Below, one piece after another: positions 7,726 through 17,550 of a stretch of 59,765 bases of DNA. Where the stretch lies: NCBI RefSeq assembly GCF_000690055.1, contig NZ_JJNZ01000014.1, positions 1 through 59,765 of the forward strand, in the 5' to 3' direction. The position numbers were made by a program, and so were the translations under genes. Position 1 is the first letter of the stretch. Each line of letters begins with the position of its first letter. Under the pieces are notes generated by a model. The model made no database searches. It was not told where the DNA came from and saw nothing but the letters and a program-made list of their open reading frames with translations. Source of the DNA: Pseudoalteromonas fuliginea (lineage in GTDB: Bacteria; Pseudomonadota; Gammaproteobacteria; Enterobacterales; Alteromonadaceae).

Positions 7726-8140
7726 TTATAACGAGGCAGTAGAATAACTTCAACAGCCAGATTCAATTAAAAAATGAGTCCTATAATCAACTTTGAGCAT
7801 TTTTATTGACGTAATGCCGACTATCTATAAGACCTACTAGAAGCACTACTAGCCTCTATTTATTCTTTCACTTTACCTTTAGGAGGCCAAAAATGGAGGA
7901 CACCTTCCCTATTTTAGCGCGAAAATATCCTTATTTTATAAGTTTTTATTAATACCAAAAAGTATAAGCTATTGCTATTAATAAATATTATGCTTGGGCT
8001 AGATTGTTTTATCATGTAAAGGTGAGTAAAGTTTCATTTAGCTAATGACAACTAATCCTCAATGACCGCTATTCGCTGAAGTACTGCTGGGTGCCATTAA
8101 TGGCCATAAAAATCTTAGCCACTGGTTAGTTACCTTTGCT
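7726..8140 (-). repeat. attC-like element, then a gene-free stretch
   Basis: The minus strand ends here with TTGAAGTTATTCTACTGCCTCGTTATAAG, matching the right arm of the elements at 2251 and 6463, and the homology continues through about 7800 (AACTTTGAGCATTTTTA). Beyond that, up to 8140, I see no gene and no clear left arm; AACTAAC at about 8118-8128 could be a degenerate core. This would make it the outer end of the array as visible in the window. Confidence 0.4.
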
Positions 8141-8969
8141 TTATTTAGAAATAGCTTTTTGAAGACCATAGGTTAATAACACTGCAAAAGCACTGCGGTG
8201 AGACAACCCTGCTAATACTTTGGATTGGATACTTAACCCTCGACAATTTCGTGACTTTAACTGAGTCTCAAATGCTAGCATTTCTTCAACCATGCTGCCC
8301 TCCTCACTACCAATGTATATAAACACTTGTGCTTTCATGGCCTTATTGCTTTTTGCATAGTTACTTTCCAGCCGAAACATCGCTTTATTGTCATACCAGA
8401 ACGATGGACTACCTAAAATGTAATACTCAAACAATTCAGGATGAGTGATCAAAATGTTGGCGCCAAGCAACCCGCCATATGAGTAAACAACAAATATCTT
8501 TTTGTCCGGCTTAATTCGGTACATATGGTTAATAAGAGGTAAAACTTCATCTGAAATGAAACTTATGTACTGGTTGGCTTGACCAGAATGCTTTTGAGGT
8601 TGGAGCGAGTACCCCCTTCATTTGAGGCATATGTTGGTGTGTAGTCACTTGTACGACTAATCAAAGGGTCATGTCCTTTGGAGTATGAAATCCCGACTAT
8701 AATGACATCCTTAAAATATCTGCCCCCATTAGATGTACAATGCCACTCGCCGCTGCAACGAAGTAGCCCGTGTCTTTCAATAATACCAGAGGGTACTTTT
8801 TATTGCTTTGTGAATAATTGTTGGGCAAGCGTATATAAAGCTCATATTCTAATCCACTTTTTTCAGATTTGATTCAAGGTATGCGTATTTCGAATTTTAA
8901 CTTCTGTATTCTTCTTCGCACTTAACGCTATAGAGCAAAAAACAACAGCAAAGGCCAGCTTAAAAACAT
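8141..8969 (-). pseudogene. decayed esterase (BesA/IroE-like alpha/beta hydrolase)
   Basis: The intact frame covers only the last 127 residues, but the same protein can be followed upstream through frame changes near 8605, 8730, 8865 and 8965. The pieces are: a signal-peptide-like KLAFAVVFCSIALSA, then YELYIRLPNNYSQSNKKYPLVLL, then RYFKDVIIVGISYSKGHDP, then QANQYISFISDEVLPLI, then the tail with the nucleophile region VVYSYGGLLGANIL and the histidine region LSHRSAF. Joined, they align along the whole length of the intact esterase at 12827-13687. At least three frameshifts make it a pseudogene. The start is probably ATG at 8969 with one lost T. Confidence 0.75.
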
Positions 8970-8996
8970 TCTTTCTTTTCCTTAAATGTGTAAGAA

Positions 8997-10019
8997 CTAA
9001 ATTTTTTGCTGCTTTTTATTCGAAAGATTTCTAATTTTATTTGCAATAGGCCTTTCGAAGAAAACATACGATACATACGCAAAAAACACACTTAAGCTCA
9101 GTGATAACAACAGCTTAAGTTCATTGTTTAAATTTAATTTATTAACTATTCCGATAATAGGCATATGCAATAAATAGAATGAGTAAGACACCTTCCCTAA
9201 AAAGTCACCAATTTTATTTGCTAAAACAATATTTTTATTTGGTACTAAAAAAACAACACAAAAGAATACTGTGCTCATAACAAATAAAACTTCATAACTA
9301 AGCCACATCTTTTTTTTGTCGCCCTCGTTAATAGGTGAAAACTCAGGATACAATAGAGGTATTAAACATAAAGCTAATATAAACCAGTTACTTTTCATAT
9401 AACTTGTCACTTTAAGTGATTTGTAATGCAAACCAAATATAACGCCAATAAAAAAATACGGAAACGTTCTTAAAGTACTAAAAAAGTTGTAAGGAATACT
9501 TTCAATTTCACCAAATAACCTTGGGAAATCAGCTAAATACCAAAACATCATAAAGGCTACGATTAATAAATATATATACCCTTTCCTTTCGCCTGCTAAA
9601 GACCAGAAAGCTACAAATATAATATAAAATTGTATTTCTGGTGGAATTGACCAAAGCACACTTTCGCCATGTATAAACAAAAGGTGCCCTATTAACGAAT
9701 TAAGATCAGTTATGTTGTATAAAATATCATAGTTATTTTGTGTTAATAAGTAAGAGCTAAATACAATTACAAGGTATAGGGGTAAAACTCGGCCAGCTCT
9801 GGCTAATAAGTATCGTTCAATATTTGCTCTGCTAAACTTAGTGTCTAAATAAAGAAGTGACATTAAAAACCCACTAAGAAGGAAAAATAACATTACACCA
9901 TAGGCTCCAGAACCACCCCCTAGAGAGCCATTTAACCAATGAGTTATATCTGAAAAGTGGGTAACAAATACAATAAGGGCGGCTAAAGCTCTTAAAGAGT
10001 TTAATTTTCTAATTTCCAT
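8997..10019 (-). CDS. acyltransferase 3 family membrane protein (OafA/YrhL type)
   Basis: A 340-residue polytopic membrane protein with about ten hydrophobic helices. The first is RALAALIVFVTHFSD, with the invariant histidine of the acyltransferase-3 family, followed by GVMLFFLLSGFLMSLLY and the RAGRVLPLYLVIVFSSYLL signature. These enzymes move acetyl or other acyl groups onto extracytoplasmic sugars such as O-antigen, exopolysaccharide or peptidoglycan. The acceptor cannot be told. No glycosyltransferase cluster is nearby, so it stands alone; the gap to the next gene upstream is 84 bp. Confidence 0.85.
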   Translation of the reverse strand: MEIRKLNSLRALAALIVFVTHFSDITHWLNGSLGGGSGAYGVMLFFLLSGFLMSLLYLDTKFSRANIERYLLARAGRVLPLYLVIVFSSYLLTQNNYDILYNITDLNSLIGHLLFIHGESVLWSIPPEIQFYIIFVAFWSLAGERKGYIYLLIVAFMMFWYLADFPRLFGEIESIPYNFFSTLRTFPYFFIGVIFGLHYKSLKVTSYMKSNWFILALCLIPLLYPEFSPINEGDKKKMWLSYEVLFVMSTVFFCVVFLVPNKNIVLANKIGDFLGKVSYSFYLLHMPIIGIVNKLNLNNELKLLLSLSLSVFFAYVSYVFFERPIANKIRNLSNKKQQKI

Positions 10020-10103
10020 GAAGTTGATTTAATCCTTAGCTTATTACTTTTTAAGTTGTTCAAATTGAATTATCGGCTGTATGATCTTAGATCTTATACA
10101 ATA

Positions 10104-10772
10104 CTACTGAGGCTTTTTACGTTTTAACCAGGCTTTAACGGGTACTATCCATTCTTTTCTGGGGATAAAAAAAGCGCCATGTTCTTTACCCGTTGAAATC
10201 GAAACTTCTTTATAAGAACTAACAGTGCCAAGATTCCTAGCAACTACATTGTCACACGAACCAACAGAATCAGATGTTTCATATACTGATAATAAATGAC
10301 CATAAATAGCGATTTCTGCTCTTTTAGCTAATCCGCTTGTACAAGCCGCTAAGATTACAAAGTTAATATCCATGTTTTTTAAATTACTCGATGCAATTGC
10401 CGTGATAAGCCCACCACGGGAAAAGCCAACTAAGGTTATGTTACTTGCAAGTACGCCATTTTTTAGTAATTTAGTTACTTGTTTAGATAGCTGTTCAGCA
10501 TATTTAAAAGGATGGGTTTTCGCTGGTCGATGAGTAGCAATTAAATGATAGCTTGAGTCACCAAGTTCCTTTTTAATAGCTGGAAAATTATATTGCCCCC
10601 AGCGCTCATGGACAGGTTTAGGATCTATGCCCTCTACAATGAATCCGTGAGAATAAAAAACATATTTATCAGATGAATTTATTGTGTCTGGGAGGCTATC
10701 AAATATTTCACTGCCATAGCTAAATGAACTAAAAAGAATAGTAAAAATAATAAAACATTTTTCTTTAAACAT
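10104..10772 (-). CDS. exported alpha/beta hydrolase
   Basis: 222 residues with a signal peptide (EKCFIIFTILFSSFSYGS). The oxyanion region YVFYSHGFIVEG and the nucleophile elbow VGFSRGGLI (serine in GxSxGG) identify an alpha/beta hydrolase. The likely histidine is in GKEHGAFF near residue 197. The acid residue is not certain. Substrate unknown; lipase-like and thioesterase-like roles are possible. It lies 43 bp downstream of the M56-M23 peptidase gene on the same strand, so it may be the third gene of the BlaI-controlled operon and respond to the same signal. Confidence 0.7.
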   Translation of the reverse strand: MFKEKCFIIFTILFSSFSYGSEIFDSLPDTINSSDKYVFYSHGFIVEGIDPKPVHERWGQYNFPAIKKELGDSSYHLIATHRPAKTHPFKYAEQLSKQVTKLLKNGVLASNITLVGFSRGGLITAIASSNLKNMDINFVILAACTSGLAKRAEIAIYGHLLSVYETSDSVGSCDNVVARNLGTVSSYKEVSISTGKEHGAFFIPRKEWIVPVKAWLKRKKPQ

Positions 10773-10814
10773 ATCATACCTTTATAAAGCTATAAGTGCC
10801 TGAAATAGAAGCTA

Positions 10815-12170
10815 TTACCTTGTAGTTTTAGCGCCGAGCACTAAACTAGGATCAACTCTTTGATTGTCTTTAATTACTTCAAAATGAAGATGAACCCCTG
10901 TCGCTTTACCTGTATCACCAATAACGCCAATAACCTGCCCAGCTTTAACCCAAGAACCGACTTTGGCCTTACTCGATTCTAGATGTGCATATAACGTTTG
11001 GTAGCCATTCTTATGTTGAATTAATACAGTATTTCCATAGTTCGAATGCAAGGTTTTGTTATCTGAAATAACTATTATTCCATCAGCAGCAGACAGCACA
11101 GGGCTACCTCTTTCTCCAACATAGTCAACACCACGATGTGGCTTATAATCTCTAACCTTGCTGATGCTACGAAATGTTGAGCTTATCGTATGGTTATCTA
11201 GTGGGTGCTGCCAAGTTAGATTGCCTGTCATTGCGGAATCTTTTAAAAATATATGCAGACTAAAAATAACAAGTAACATTAAAAAGAACTTTAAAGTTAA
11301 AGTAAGTCGGCTTTTATTCGTTGGATAAGCAATGTGTGTAAGCCTCGCTTTGTAATCATCAGCGCAAAGCGCACCAGAATTAAATTGAGCGACTGGATTG
11401 TTGTTATCAAATTGAACGCTTTTTTTTAATGATTGCAACAGTGCCTTGGCATAATCATGTTTGTTAAAATTAAAGCGACATATTGTCAGCCTGTCACACT
11501 TGTGTTCCATAGCGCGAATAAACTGCCATTCCATCTTTTTAACAAATGGGTTTATCCATAAAAGGGTGCTTAAGACCCTCCATAAAAGAATTGTAATATG
11601 ATCTTTGTTTGTAATATGCGTTAGCTCATGTTGGATCAAAATGTTTTGTTGATCCTTTTTTAGCGATGAAAAATAGTTAGGTAGCACGATATAGGGCGCC
11701 GCTATGCCAATGACAAAAGGGCTATGGTTTAGCGAGGAAATTACAACCTTCACTTTACTAGTCGACAGCTCATTTATTAACTCAGATGCTCTTGATAAGC
11801 TTTTGAGGTTTTGCCAAACAGCTAATAGTTTAATTAATTTTAAGCAGGTAAAACCAAAGTAACCAACAATTAGCGCTGTTGCGATTAAATCTACTTTCTG
11901 CAAACTTGCATGAGTAATACTGGCTTGTTTTACTATTTGTACACTTTCTAAGCTTGAGTTTATATAATCCAAATCAGCAATAGGTATATTAAGAGTGCCA
12001 AGAGACAAAGAGATAAAGGGTAAAAAGCTAGCTAAAAGCGCTGACCACCAAATACTTGGCGAGGTATTATCGTACTTGGTTATATAAGATGAGCAAGCAT
12101 AAGCAAAGCCAGAAAATATAAGCCAAGGAAAAATACTATTTACTATGAATTGAATAATGAAAGAGTCCAC
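10815..12170 (-). CDS. M56 (BlaR1/MecR1-type) membrane peptidase fused to an M23 endopeptidase domain
   Basis: 451 residues. The N-terminal 310 residues form a BlaR1/MecR1-like M56 peptidase: several membrane helices, the zinc motif HELTHITNKDH near residue 181, and EHKCDRL downstream. Instead of the penicillin-binding sensor of BlaR1, the outer C-terminus (about 330-445) is an M23 (LytM) domain with HRGVDY, YAHLES and HLHFEV, so the zinc ligands of an active peptidoglycan endopeptidase are present. Translation starts at GTG overlapping the BlaI stop by one base (TAGTG), implying coupling. The protein should sit in the inner membrane with the M23 part in the periplasm. Function as sensor, hydrolase or both is inferred. 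Confidence 0.85.
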   Translation of the reverse strand: MDSFIIQFIVNSIFPWLIFSGFAYACSSYITKYDNTSPSIWWSALLASFLPFISLSLGTLNIPIADLDYINSSLESVQIVKQASITHASLQKVDLIATALIVGYFGFTCLKLIKLLAVWQNLKSLSRASELINELSTSKVKVVISSLNHSPFVIGIAAPYIVLPNYFSSLKKDQQNILIQHELTHITNKDHITILLWRVLSTLLWINPFVKKMEWQFIRAMEHKCDRLTICRFNFNKHDYAKALLQSLKKSVQFDNNNPVAQFNSGALCADDYKARLTHIAYPTNKSRLTLTLKFFLMLLVIFSLHIFLKDSAMTGNLTWQHPLDNHTISSTFRSISKVRDYKPHRGVDYVGERGSPVLSAADGIIVISDNKTLHSNYGNTVLIQHKNGYQTLYAHLESSKAKVGSWVKAGQVIGVIGDTGKATGVHLHFEVIKDNQRVDPSLVLGAKTTR

Positions 12171-12547
12171 TACTTTTGTTTTTCATCCTTTGAGAGTTGA
12201 TTTAATAGTTCCTCTAATTCATCGATTTCTGCTTTATTTATTAAACGGCTATCAGCGAACATAGTGACAGGTAGAGGTTCATCTAACTCTAAGACATTGG
12301 TTGCGAACTCCTGCATGTAGGATGCAAGCGTCGGTATTTTCTCAATTAATGCCTTAAAGGTTTTTTTGTTGCCTGAGGAACCTACTTCTAAAATTCCCTT
12401 ATTGCCCATTCTTTCCAAGGTTTTACGTGTAGATGAGTATGACCATCCATACTTTAATGCCAAGTGTTCATGGATTTCTTTGGCTGTGCGTGGCTGCTTT
12501 TTCCAAAGTAATTTCAGTATTTCTAACTCTGTTGAATTTGGCTTCAT
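12170..12547 (-). CDS. BlaI/MecI/CopY-family repressor
   Basis: About 125 residues in the normal BlaI range. The winged helix is evident: PNSTELEILKLLWKKQPRTA, then GWSYSSTRKTLERMGNKG, followed by a dimerisation tail. BlaI-type repressors are cut when their M56 partner is activated, releasing the promoter. The frame is open to 12625, but the extra 26 residues would be read from the operator region; ATG at 12547 (MKPNSTE) is the family start and leaves two palindromic operators in the promoter. It is the first gene of the pair with the M56-M23 peptidase, with a one-base overlap. Confidence 0.85.
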   Translation of the reverse strand: MKPNSTELEILKLLWKKQPRTAKEIHEHLALKYGWSYSSTRKTLERMGNKGILEVGSSGNKKTFKALIEKIPTLASYMQEFATNVLELDEPLPVTMFADSRLINKAEIDELEELLNQLSKDEKQK

Positions 12548-12559
12548 ATAAAAACTTAA

Positions 12560-12583
12560 AAAGTGTGACTTGTGTCGCACTTT
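12560..12583. promoter_or_regulatory. BlaI-type operator, proximal
   Basis: Palindrome with arms AAAGTGTGAC (12560-12569) and GTCGCACTTT (12574-12583), one mismatch, four bases apart. It lies 13-36 bp upstream of the BlaI start. Same half-site as the distal operator. Confidence 0.65.
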
Positions 12584-12608
12584 AACATTCGGTATGTTAC
12601 AAAGCAAC

Positions 12609-12632
12609 TTTGTGACACATGTCACACTTTGA
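12609..12632. promoter_or_regulatory. BlaI-type operator, distal
   Basis: Palindrome around TGTGACACATGTCACA (12611-12626), extending to AAAG/CTTT on both sides. Half-site GTGTGAC is shared with the proximal site about 50 bp away. Two operators are typical of blaI-blaR promoters. The region 12633-12826 then leads into the esterase gene and could also be influenced by this repressor. Confidence 0.65.
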
Positions 12633-12826
12633 TTTTGGAAATTTATGAAAATTTATTTTAAAAATGTGATTTATAGCTTCCGTTTGAATTTTTGTAACCC
12701 TTCACTCGGAAGAATCAACTTCGAACAAGTTTTTGCAGACTGATTTAACTACTTTTTTAATCGCTAGATATACGGCTAAAAATTCCAATATTAAACTTAT
12801 AAAGCAAAATTAAGGAAAAATATCAG

Positions 12827-13687
12827 ATGAAACTGTTTTTTGTAAAATGCTTAACTTTTATTATTATGTTTAACGTAAGCTGCGACAATGCAGCAGTTGC
12901 TGAAGATCGTAGTTTTGAAATTGCTAGCAGCAAGGTTGTGACGATTGACTCTGAAGTACTGGGCAAGAAATATGATTTATTTATCAAAGTGCCCCGTAGT
13001 TACTTCTTGGAAGGAAATAAATCATTTAAGTATCCTGTACTTTACTTAAATGATGGTCCTTATACCTTCAAAGTTGCTGCTGGTGCAACTCATATGCGAA
13101 ACATGGATAACGTCATTGTGGTTGGTATTTCATTTGCTCATGGAGAAAATGGCCAATTCAGTCGAGTTAGGGATTTAACCCCTGTAGTTAACAAGAGCTG
13201 GACACAATACACAACCGGTGGAGCAAACAAGTATTTAGAGTTTATTGAAAAAGAAGTCTTTCAATACATTGATCACAATTACCGAGTTAACGCTAAACAA
13301 CGAATATTGTCTGGGCAATCATTGGGAGGTTTATTTGGTGCTTGGGTACTGTTAACTAGGCCGGAGCTGTTTTCTGCTTACATCTTAACTAGCCCTTCGC
13401 TTTGGTTTAAAAATGATTGGATATTTGAATTAGAAGATAAGTATGCCAAGAAGAATAAGTCCTTGAAGGCCAATGTGTTTATGGCAACTGGCGCATTAGA
13501 GACTTTAGATAATGGTATGAAAGAAGATATGGTCGCAGGTCATATGAAGTTTGCTAACCGTTTACGATCACGCAATTACCAAGGATTAAAACTAGAGGAT
13601 GAAGTAGTAAAAGGAACAGATCACTACTCAACTTTTCCTGTTGGACTTTCAAAAGGGTTGGTACTATTTTACGAATCACAAAAATAA
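12827..13687 (+). CDS. exported esterase (BesA/IroE-like, esterase D family)
   Basis: 286 residues with a signal peptide ending near residue 25 (KCLTFIIMFNVSC could also be a weak lipobox). The core follows the putative-esterase family of ferric-siderophore esterases: KYPVLYLNDGPYTFKVAA, VIVVGISF, the nucleophile elbow ILSGQSLGGLFGAW near residue 163, and a C-terminal histidine region KGTDHYSTFP. It would hydrolyse esters in the periplasm; a trilactone siderophore or acylated sugar is possible but no siderophore genes are nearby. It is divergent from blaI and a full-length paralogue of the pseudogene at 8141-8969, suggesting an old duplication with one copy lost. Confidence 0.75.
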   Translation: MKLFFVKCLTFIIMFNVSCDNAAVAEDRSFEIASSKVVTIDSEVLGKKYDLFIKVPRSYFLEGNKSFKYPVLYLNDGPYTFKVAAGATHMRNMDNVIVVGISFAHGENGQFSRVRDLTPVVNKSWTQYTTGGANKYLEFIEKEVFQYIDHNYRVNAKQRILSGQSLGGLFGAWVLLTRPELFSAYILTSPSLWFKNDWIFELEDKYAKKNKSLKANVFMATGALETLDNGMKEDMVAGHMKFANRLRSRNYQGLKLEDEVVKGTDHYSTFPVGLSKGLVLFYESQK

Positions 13688-14212
13688 CGCTAGTGCGATA
13701 GTCTGCTTTTCACTGCAGACTATTAGCTTTATGTGCTTTTTAGTTGCTTATTACACAAACTGCGCAACTACGTCTTTTTACAAAAACTACGTCACGTCTA
13801 ATGTTATTCATTTTCACAACATGGCCGAAAGTTGATAACCCAGTTAACAACCAAAAACAATAAACAATAAACAAAGCAGTCACTCTAGTTACTAAAACCC
13901 TCACTTAACAAGCGAATTCAATTCTAAATTATGGTACGGAATGACAATTAAATCCCTACAAAAGTATTGATTCAGATCATGGTCGCATAAAAGAAAGGAT
14001 AGTGACTTCATGCAACCAAATTGATTGGCTTATTGAATGGTAACGACTATATATCATAATTTATTCACTGCGATAAATTAAAAATCACTCTATTTTAGCT
14101 GTTTGTTAAACATCATGAAACGATTTAATGATAAGTATTAAGAAGGTGTTAGCAATTTGATTGCTAACACCTTTTATTTTTTCAGATTACAGACTAAGTA
14201 ATAAACCTTTTT
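13688..14212. other. gene-free intergenic region
   Basis: 525 bp between two converging genes. Apart from the terminator hairpin at its right end I see no coding potential, promoter or repeat worth naming. Confidence 0.5.
14143..14184. terminator. bidirectional hairpin terminator
   Basis: Arms AAGGTGTTAGCAA and TTGCTAACACCTT (14143-14175) form a perfect 13-bp stem with a short loop, followed on the plus strand by TTATTTTTT. It can end the esterase transcript and, read the other way, the GH8 transcript. Confidence 0.8.
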
Positions 14213-16968
14213 TTAATTACAAATTGTGCCCGTAACATTTATTGCTGGTGCTGCTGAACTACTCGTAGACTTAGAGTTCTGTGTACCAAACTCAATAGAT
14301 TGTCCTGGTTGTATCGTGCTATCCCAGCTATTAGGTGTTGCTGTATATGGATTTGAACCTGTAACCCTTCCATTCCAGCTATTAGTAAGACCGTACCCTG
14401 AAGGATATGACCAGGTAACAGACCAATTGCCTGATACAGCAGTATCACCATTATTGGTTACTTTAATATTACCTGAAAAACCTGAATTCCAATCATCCCC
14501 TAATACAAATTCACAAGTCACACTGTTGCTTGGAGCTGGTGTAGGATCTGGATTAGGTGTAGTACCACCACCATTTTTAATGAACTTAAAGTAATTCACA
14601 TTAAATAAGTAACCGCTACCCGTAAAATTAGTCCGAATAGTTTGATTACCCGCAGCTAAATCAACTGTTGTAGAAACCGTTTGATAGGTCTGCCATCCGC
14701 CAGTGTTTGATACGTTAATAGAACCAATACTGTTTGTTCCATTTAGTAAATACGTTAATGTACCACCATTAGAATCAGATGCTACACGCGCTTCAACGGT
14801 ATAAGTACTCGCCTCTGCAACATTAACAGCAAAGTCTAAATAATCACCATTTTGAATATAGCCGACATTTAAACCACCACCTGAATCACCAGTATCTTCA
14901 GTTTTCGTACCACTTTCACGTACAAACGCTTCAGCTTGAACAGTTCCTGGAATAGAAAGGCGATCTGTTGGTGTAATGCCACCACCATCATCAGTAACAC
15001 TAACCGTTACGGTTGCGTTGTTACTTGTTGTTGTACCATCGGTTATTGCATAGGTAAAGCTATCAGTACCGGTATATCCAGTATTTGGCGTATAAACTAA
15101 ACTATTACCATTTTGGCTAACAGAGCCATTACCCGCTTGTGAGTAAGTAGTAATACTGATTGAATCACCATCTGCATCACTATCATTTGAAATCACATTT
15201 TTAGATACATTGGTATTTTTGGTTGTTGAAATTGAGTCGTTGTTGGCTACAGGTGCATTATTACCACCGTCTCCAGGTCCTGGATCAATTACGCTACCTT
15301 CACAGCCGTTATTTGGACAATAGATTCGGTAGTTACCACTCATCGCTAACATACCGAACATATATAGAGTTCCGTCATAATAACGATACTTTCCCTCCGG
15401 CACAGGTGTATTCCAAAATGCATCAACAAACTCCCAAGCATCTGACTTATTAGACGCTAAACTTGCTATCGCGTTCATAGCAACTAAACCGGGTGAATGG
15501 TCGGTATTATTTGGATCATATAATGAACCATTTAGGTTATATAAACCTGCGTAGGTATCAATCCCCTTGCCTTTAAAGAAAGATTGTAAACGTGTTGCCC
15601 ACGTAACTTGCCACTCATCTTTTTTAAACCACGAATAATCCATTGCGGCATTGCTAATAGTACGCCATGCATCATATTGAAAAGTTTCTTTCCATTTTTG
15701 GAAACTGCCATGTGGACTACCATCAAAGTTGGCATAATCAGGTGATAAGCCGGTACTAGAATTTGCAGTTGTCTTAAAAAATTTACGACTTTCAACCGCC
15801 ATTTCAGCCCATAAGTCATTATTATTATCAGCCCATCGAGCCCACAATTCATAAAAGGCAGGTAAATGATATGAAGGGTCGGTCCAGTTACGGTCAGTAG
15901 GGGTAGATGGCGAGAATACGATTTGTTTGTTCGCTTTATCAATTAAGGTATATTGTTCTAACTGCCCTTGATTGTTATAACGTGTTTCACCATTACCAAC
16001 CATGTCTTTTAATATTTGGTTTGCGTGTGCTTCATAGTTATAAATACCTGAGCCATTACCCCATCGGTTAGCAGCAAAAAATAGTGCTGTTACAAAGTAC
16101 TCTTCACCATCAGGCGCCGGCGCAGCATCTTGCACTTGGCCACTTGTACTTACTTTCCATGCAAAATAACCTTTATTGTTGCCTGATTTATTTAAAGAAT
16201 AAGTATTGGCCCATTTCCATAATTTATTAAAGTCATCTTGGCGATCCATTTGAACAGCCGCCATCATACCGTATGACATACCTTCGGAGCGTACATCGTT
16301 ATTACCCACATCCCAAATGTAAGCCATATCATTACCAGTAGGAATGAAAATCGCTTTATTAGCTGTATCGGTAGAATGGAATAATTGGTCATAAACTTTA
16401 TTTAAACGCGCTGTTACTTCTGACGAAGAATAACCAAACTCTGGAACATACTACGATATTGACCAGAGTCGAATGCTCCTTGGCTTGGTAACGTAGGCGC
16501 TGCAGGCGCTGCAGGAATGTCGCCAACACGGTGTAATTCATAAAAATCTAAAAAGGTGTCATTGCCACCATTATCAGATTCTAAAACAAACTTAAGTTTT
16601 GTATTACTGGGTTGACTCGATAATTTAAAATCTATACTCGATACGCTAGCAGATGAACCACTAAAGCTGGTTGCGCCCACTTTTTTATCGCCAAGGTATA
16701 CACTAATACCGGCAGCGCTGTTATCGGTACTTGCACCACGAATATCTAAACGAAATTTCCCCGGTATGCCACTCACTTGGGTATTTACTTCTACGCCATC
16801 ATTGTTAGCAAATGCCGCGACACCGTTAAAAGGTGTATCTATAACACTAGAATAACCAGGTAGTAATGTACCGCCTTCTAATTCACCACTTGCCAATTGT
16901 TGAGCGTAAGCACTTGTTGTTAATATACTTATACCTAAAACCGGCAATAATAATTTATTAATTTTCAT
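14213..16968 (-). pseudogene. multidomain GH8 xylanase (N-terminal beta-domain, GH8, Ig-like, CBM6, CBM2), single-base frameshift
   Basis: Two frames, 16968-16414 and 16327-14213, join into one 918-residue secreted protein if one base is restored within about 16440-16449. Frame 1 reads FDSGQYRSMF then departs; frame 2 supplies PEFGYSSSEVTARLNKVYDQ and runs into the annotated downstream ATG. Order: signal peptide (1-22), beta-sandwich domain (about 25-150), GH8 catalytic domain (about 170-560) with the acid in VRSEGMSYGMM and the xylanase-type PAPDGEEYF, a cadherin/Ig-like linker domain with NDSDADGD, a CBM6 (VQAEAF), and a C-terminal CBM2 (DDWNSGFSGNIKVTN). Xylan endo- or exo-hydrolysis outside the cell is expected. 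The frameshift may be a real mutation or a sequence error. Confidence 0.8.
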
Positions 16969-17475
16969 AACAATCCTATTTTTAATATTTGATTACTTTA
17001 CGATCCATATTTTTTATTATTTAGAAATACATGAATGTAGAGCTACTTGCTAAACACTTGTAATAAACTCGTAAAACACTGCGTACAACAATCAACTCAA
17101 ATATCACAACCAGCAAAACCAGATTTCACATATCACCTAGTTTATTTATGTTGTTTTTTTGAATAATTAACAATCAATGCACAGATGATTATAGATGTTA
17201 ATGTCATTTTGACAATAACTTCTTAAATAAATAACATTTTTGTCATTAAATATTAACAATTAAGGGGGGACGGCGATGCAAGCAGATTAAATAGGAATAA
17301 TAAAAATTGAAAAATGATGTTAAACGCTATTGCAAATCGTGATATTGGACAAGCGACTCACACTTTACTTAAGTGCATTAGTAATTTAACTATTGAGAAA
17401 TGAGATAGTTGCTGCGAGTTTATAAAGTGTTTGGGTTTAGTAAAAAAAAAGCTTAACGAGTGAAGCAGTCAACAA
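16969..17475. other. long upstream region of the frameshifted GH8 gene
   Basis: No gene seen. It holds the promoter region of the GH8 gene, including a GTCAnnnTGAC palindrome at 17200-17216, and otherwise AT-rich sequence without repeats. Confidence 0.5.
17200..17216. promoter_or_regulatory. xylan-locus palindrome, variant upstream of frameshifted GH8
   Basis: AATGTCATTTTGACAAT: the core GTCA-TTT-TGAC is a perfect palindrome and the outer AAT matches the xylan-locus motif in part. It is about 230 bp upstream of the GH8 start, farther than the other sites, so its role is less certain. Confidence 0.4.
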
Positions 17476-17531
17476 CGCCAAAACTATTGCTTTAGTTCTA
17501 TTATTCTAGTTCTATTGCTTTAGTTTTGGCG
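17476..17531 (-). terminator. long-stem hairpin downstream of the sugar symporter
   Basis: CGCCAAAACTA (17476-17486) pairs perfectly with TAGTTTTGGCG (17521-17531). The loop contains two copies of TTGCTTTAGTT-like sequence. No strong U-run follows, so it may be a weak terminator or an mRNA 3-prime stabilising element for the symporter transcript. Confidence 0.45.
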
Positions 17532-17550
17532 CTTATTAAAGGGAGAATAT

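Noticed and set aside
14239..15942. Several 70-136-residue ORFs on both strands within the GH8 gene
   Set aside because: Out-of-frame shadows of the GH8/CBM coding sequence without family features or ribosome sites.
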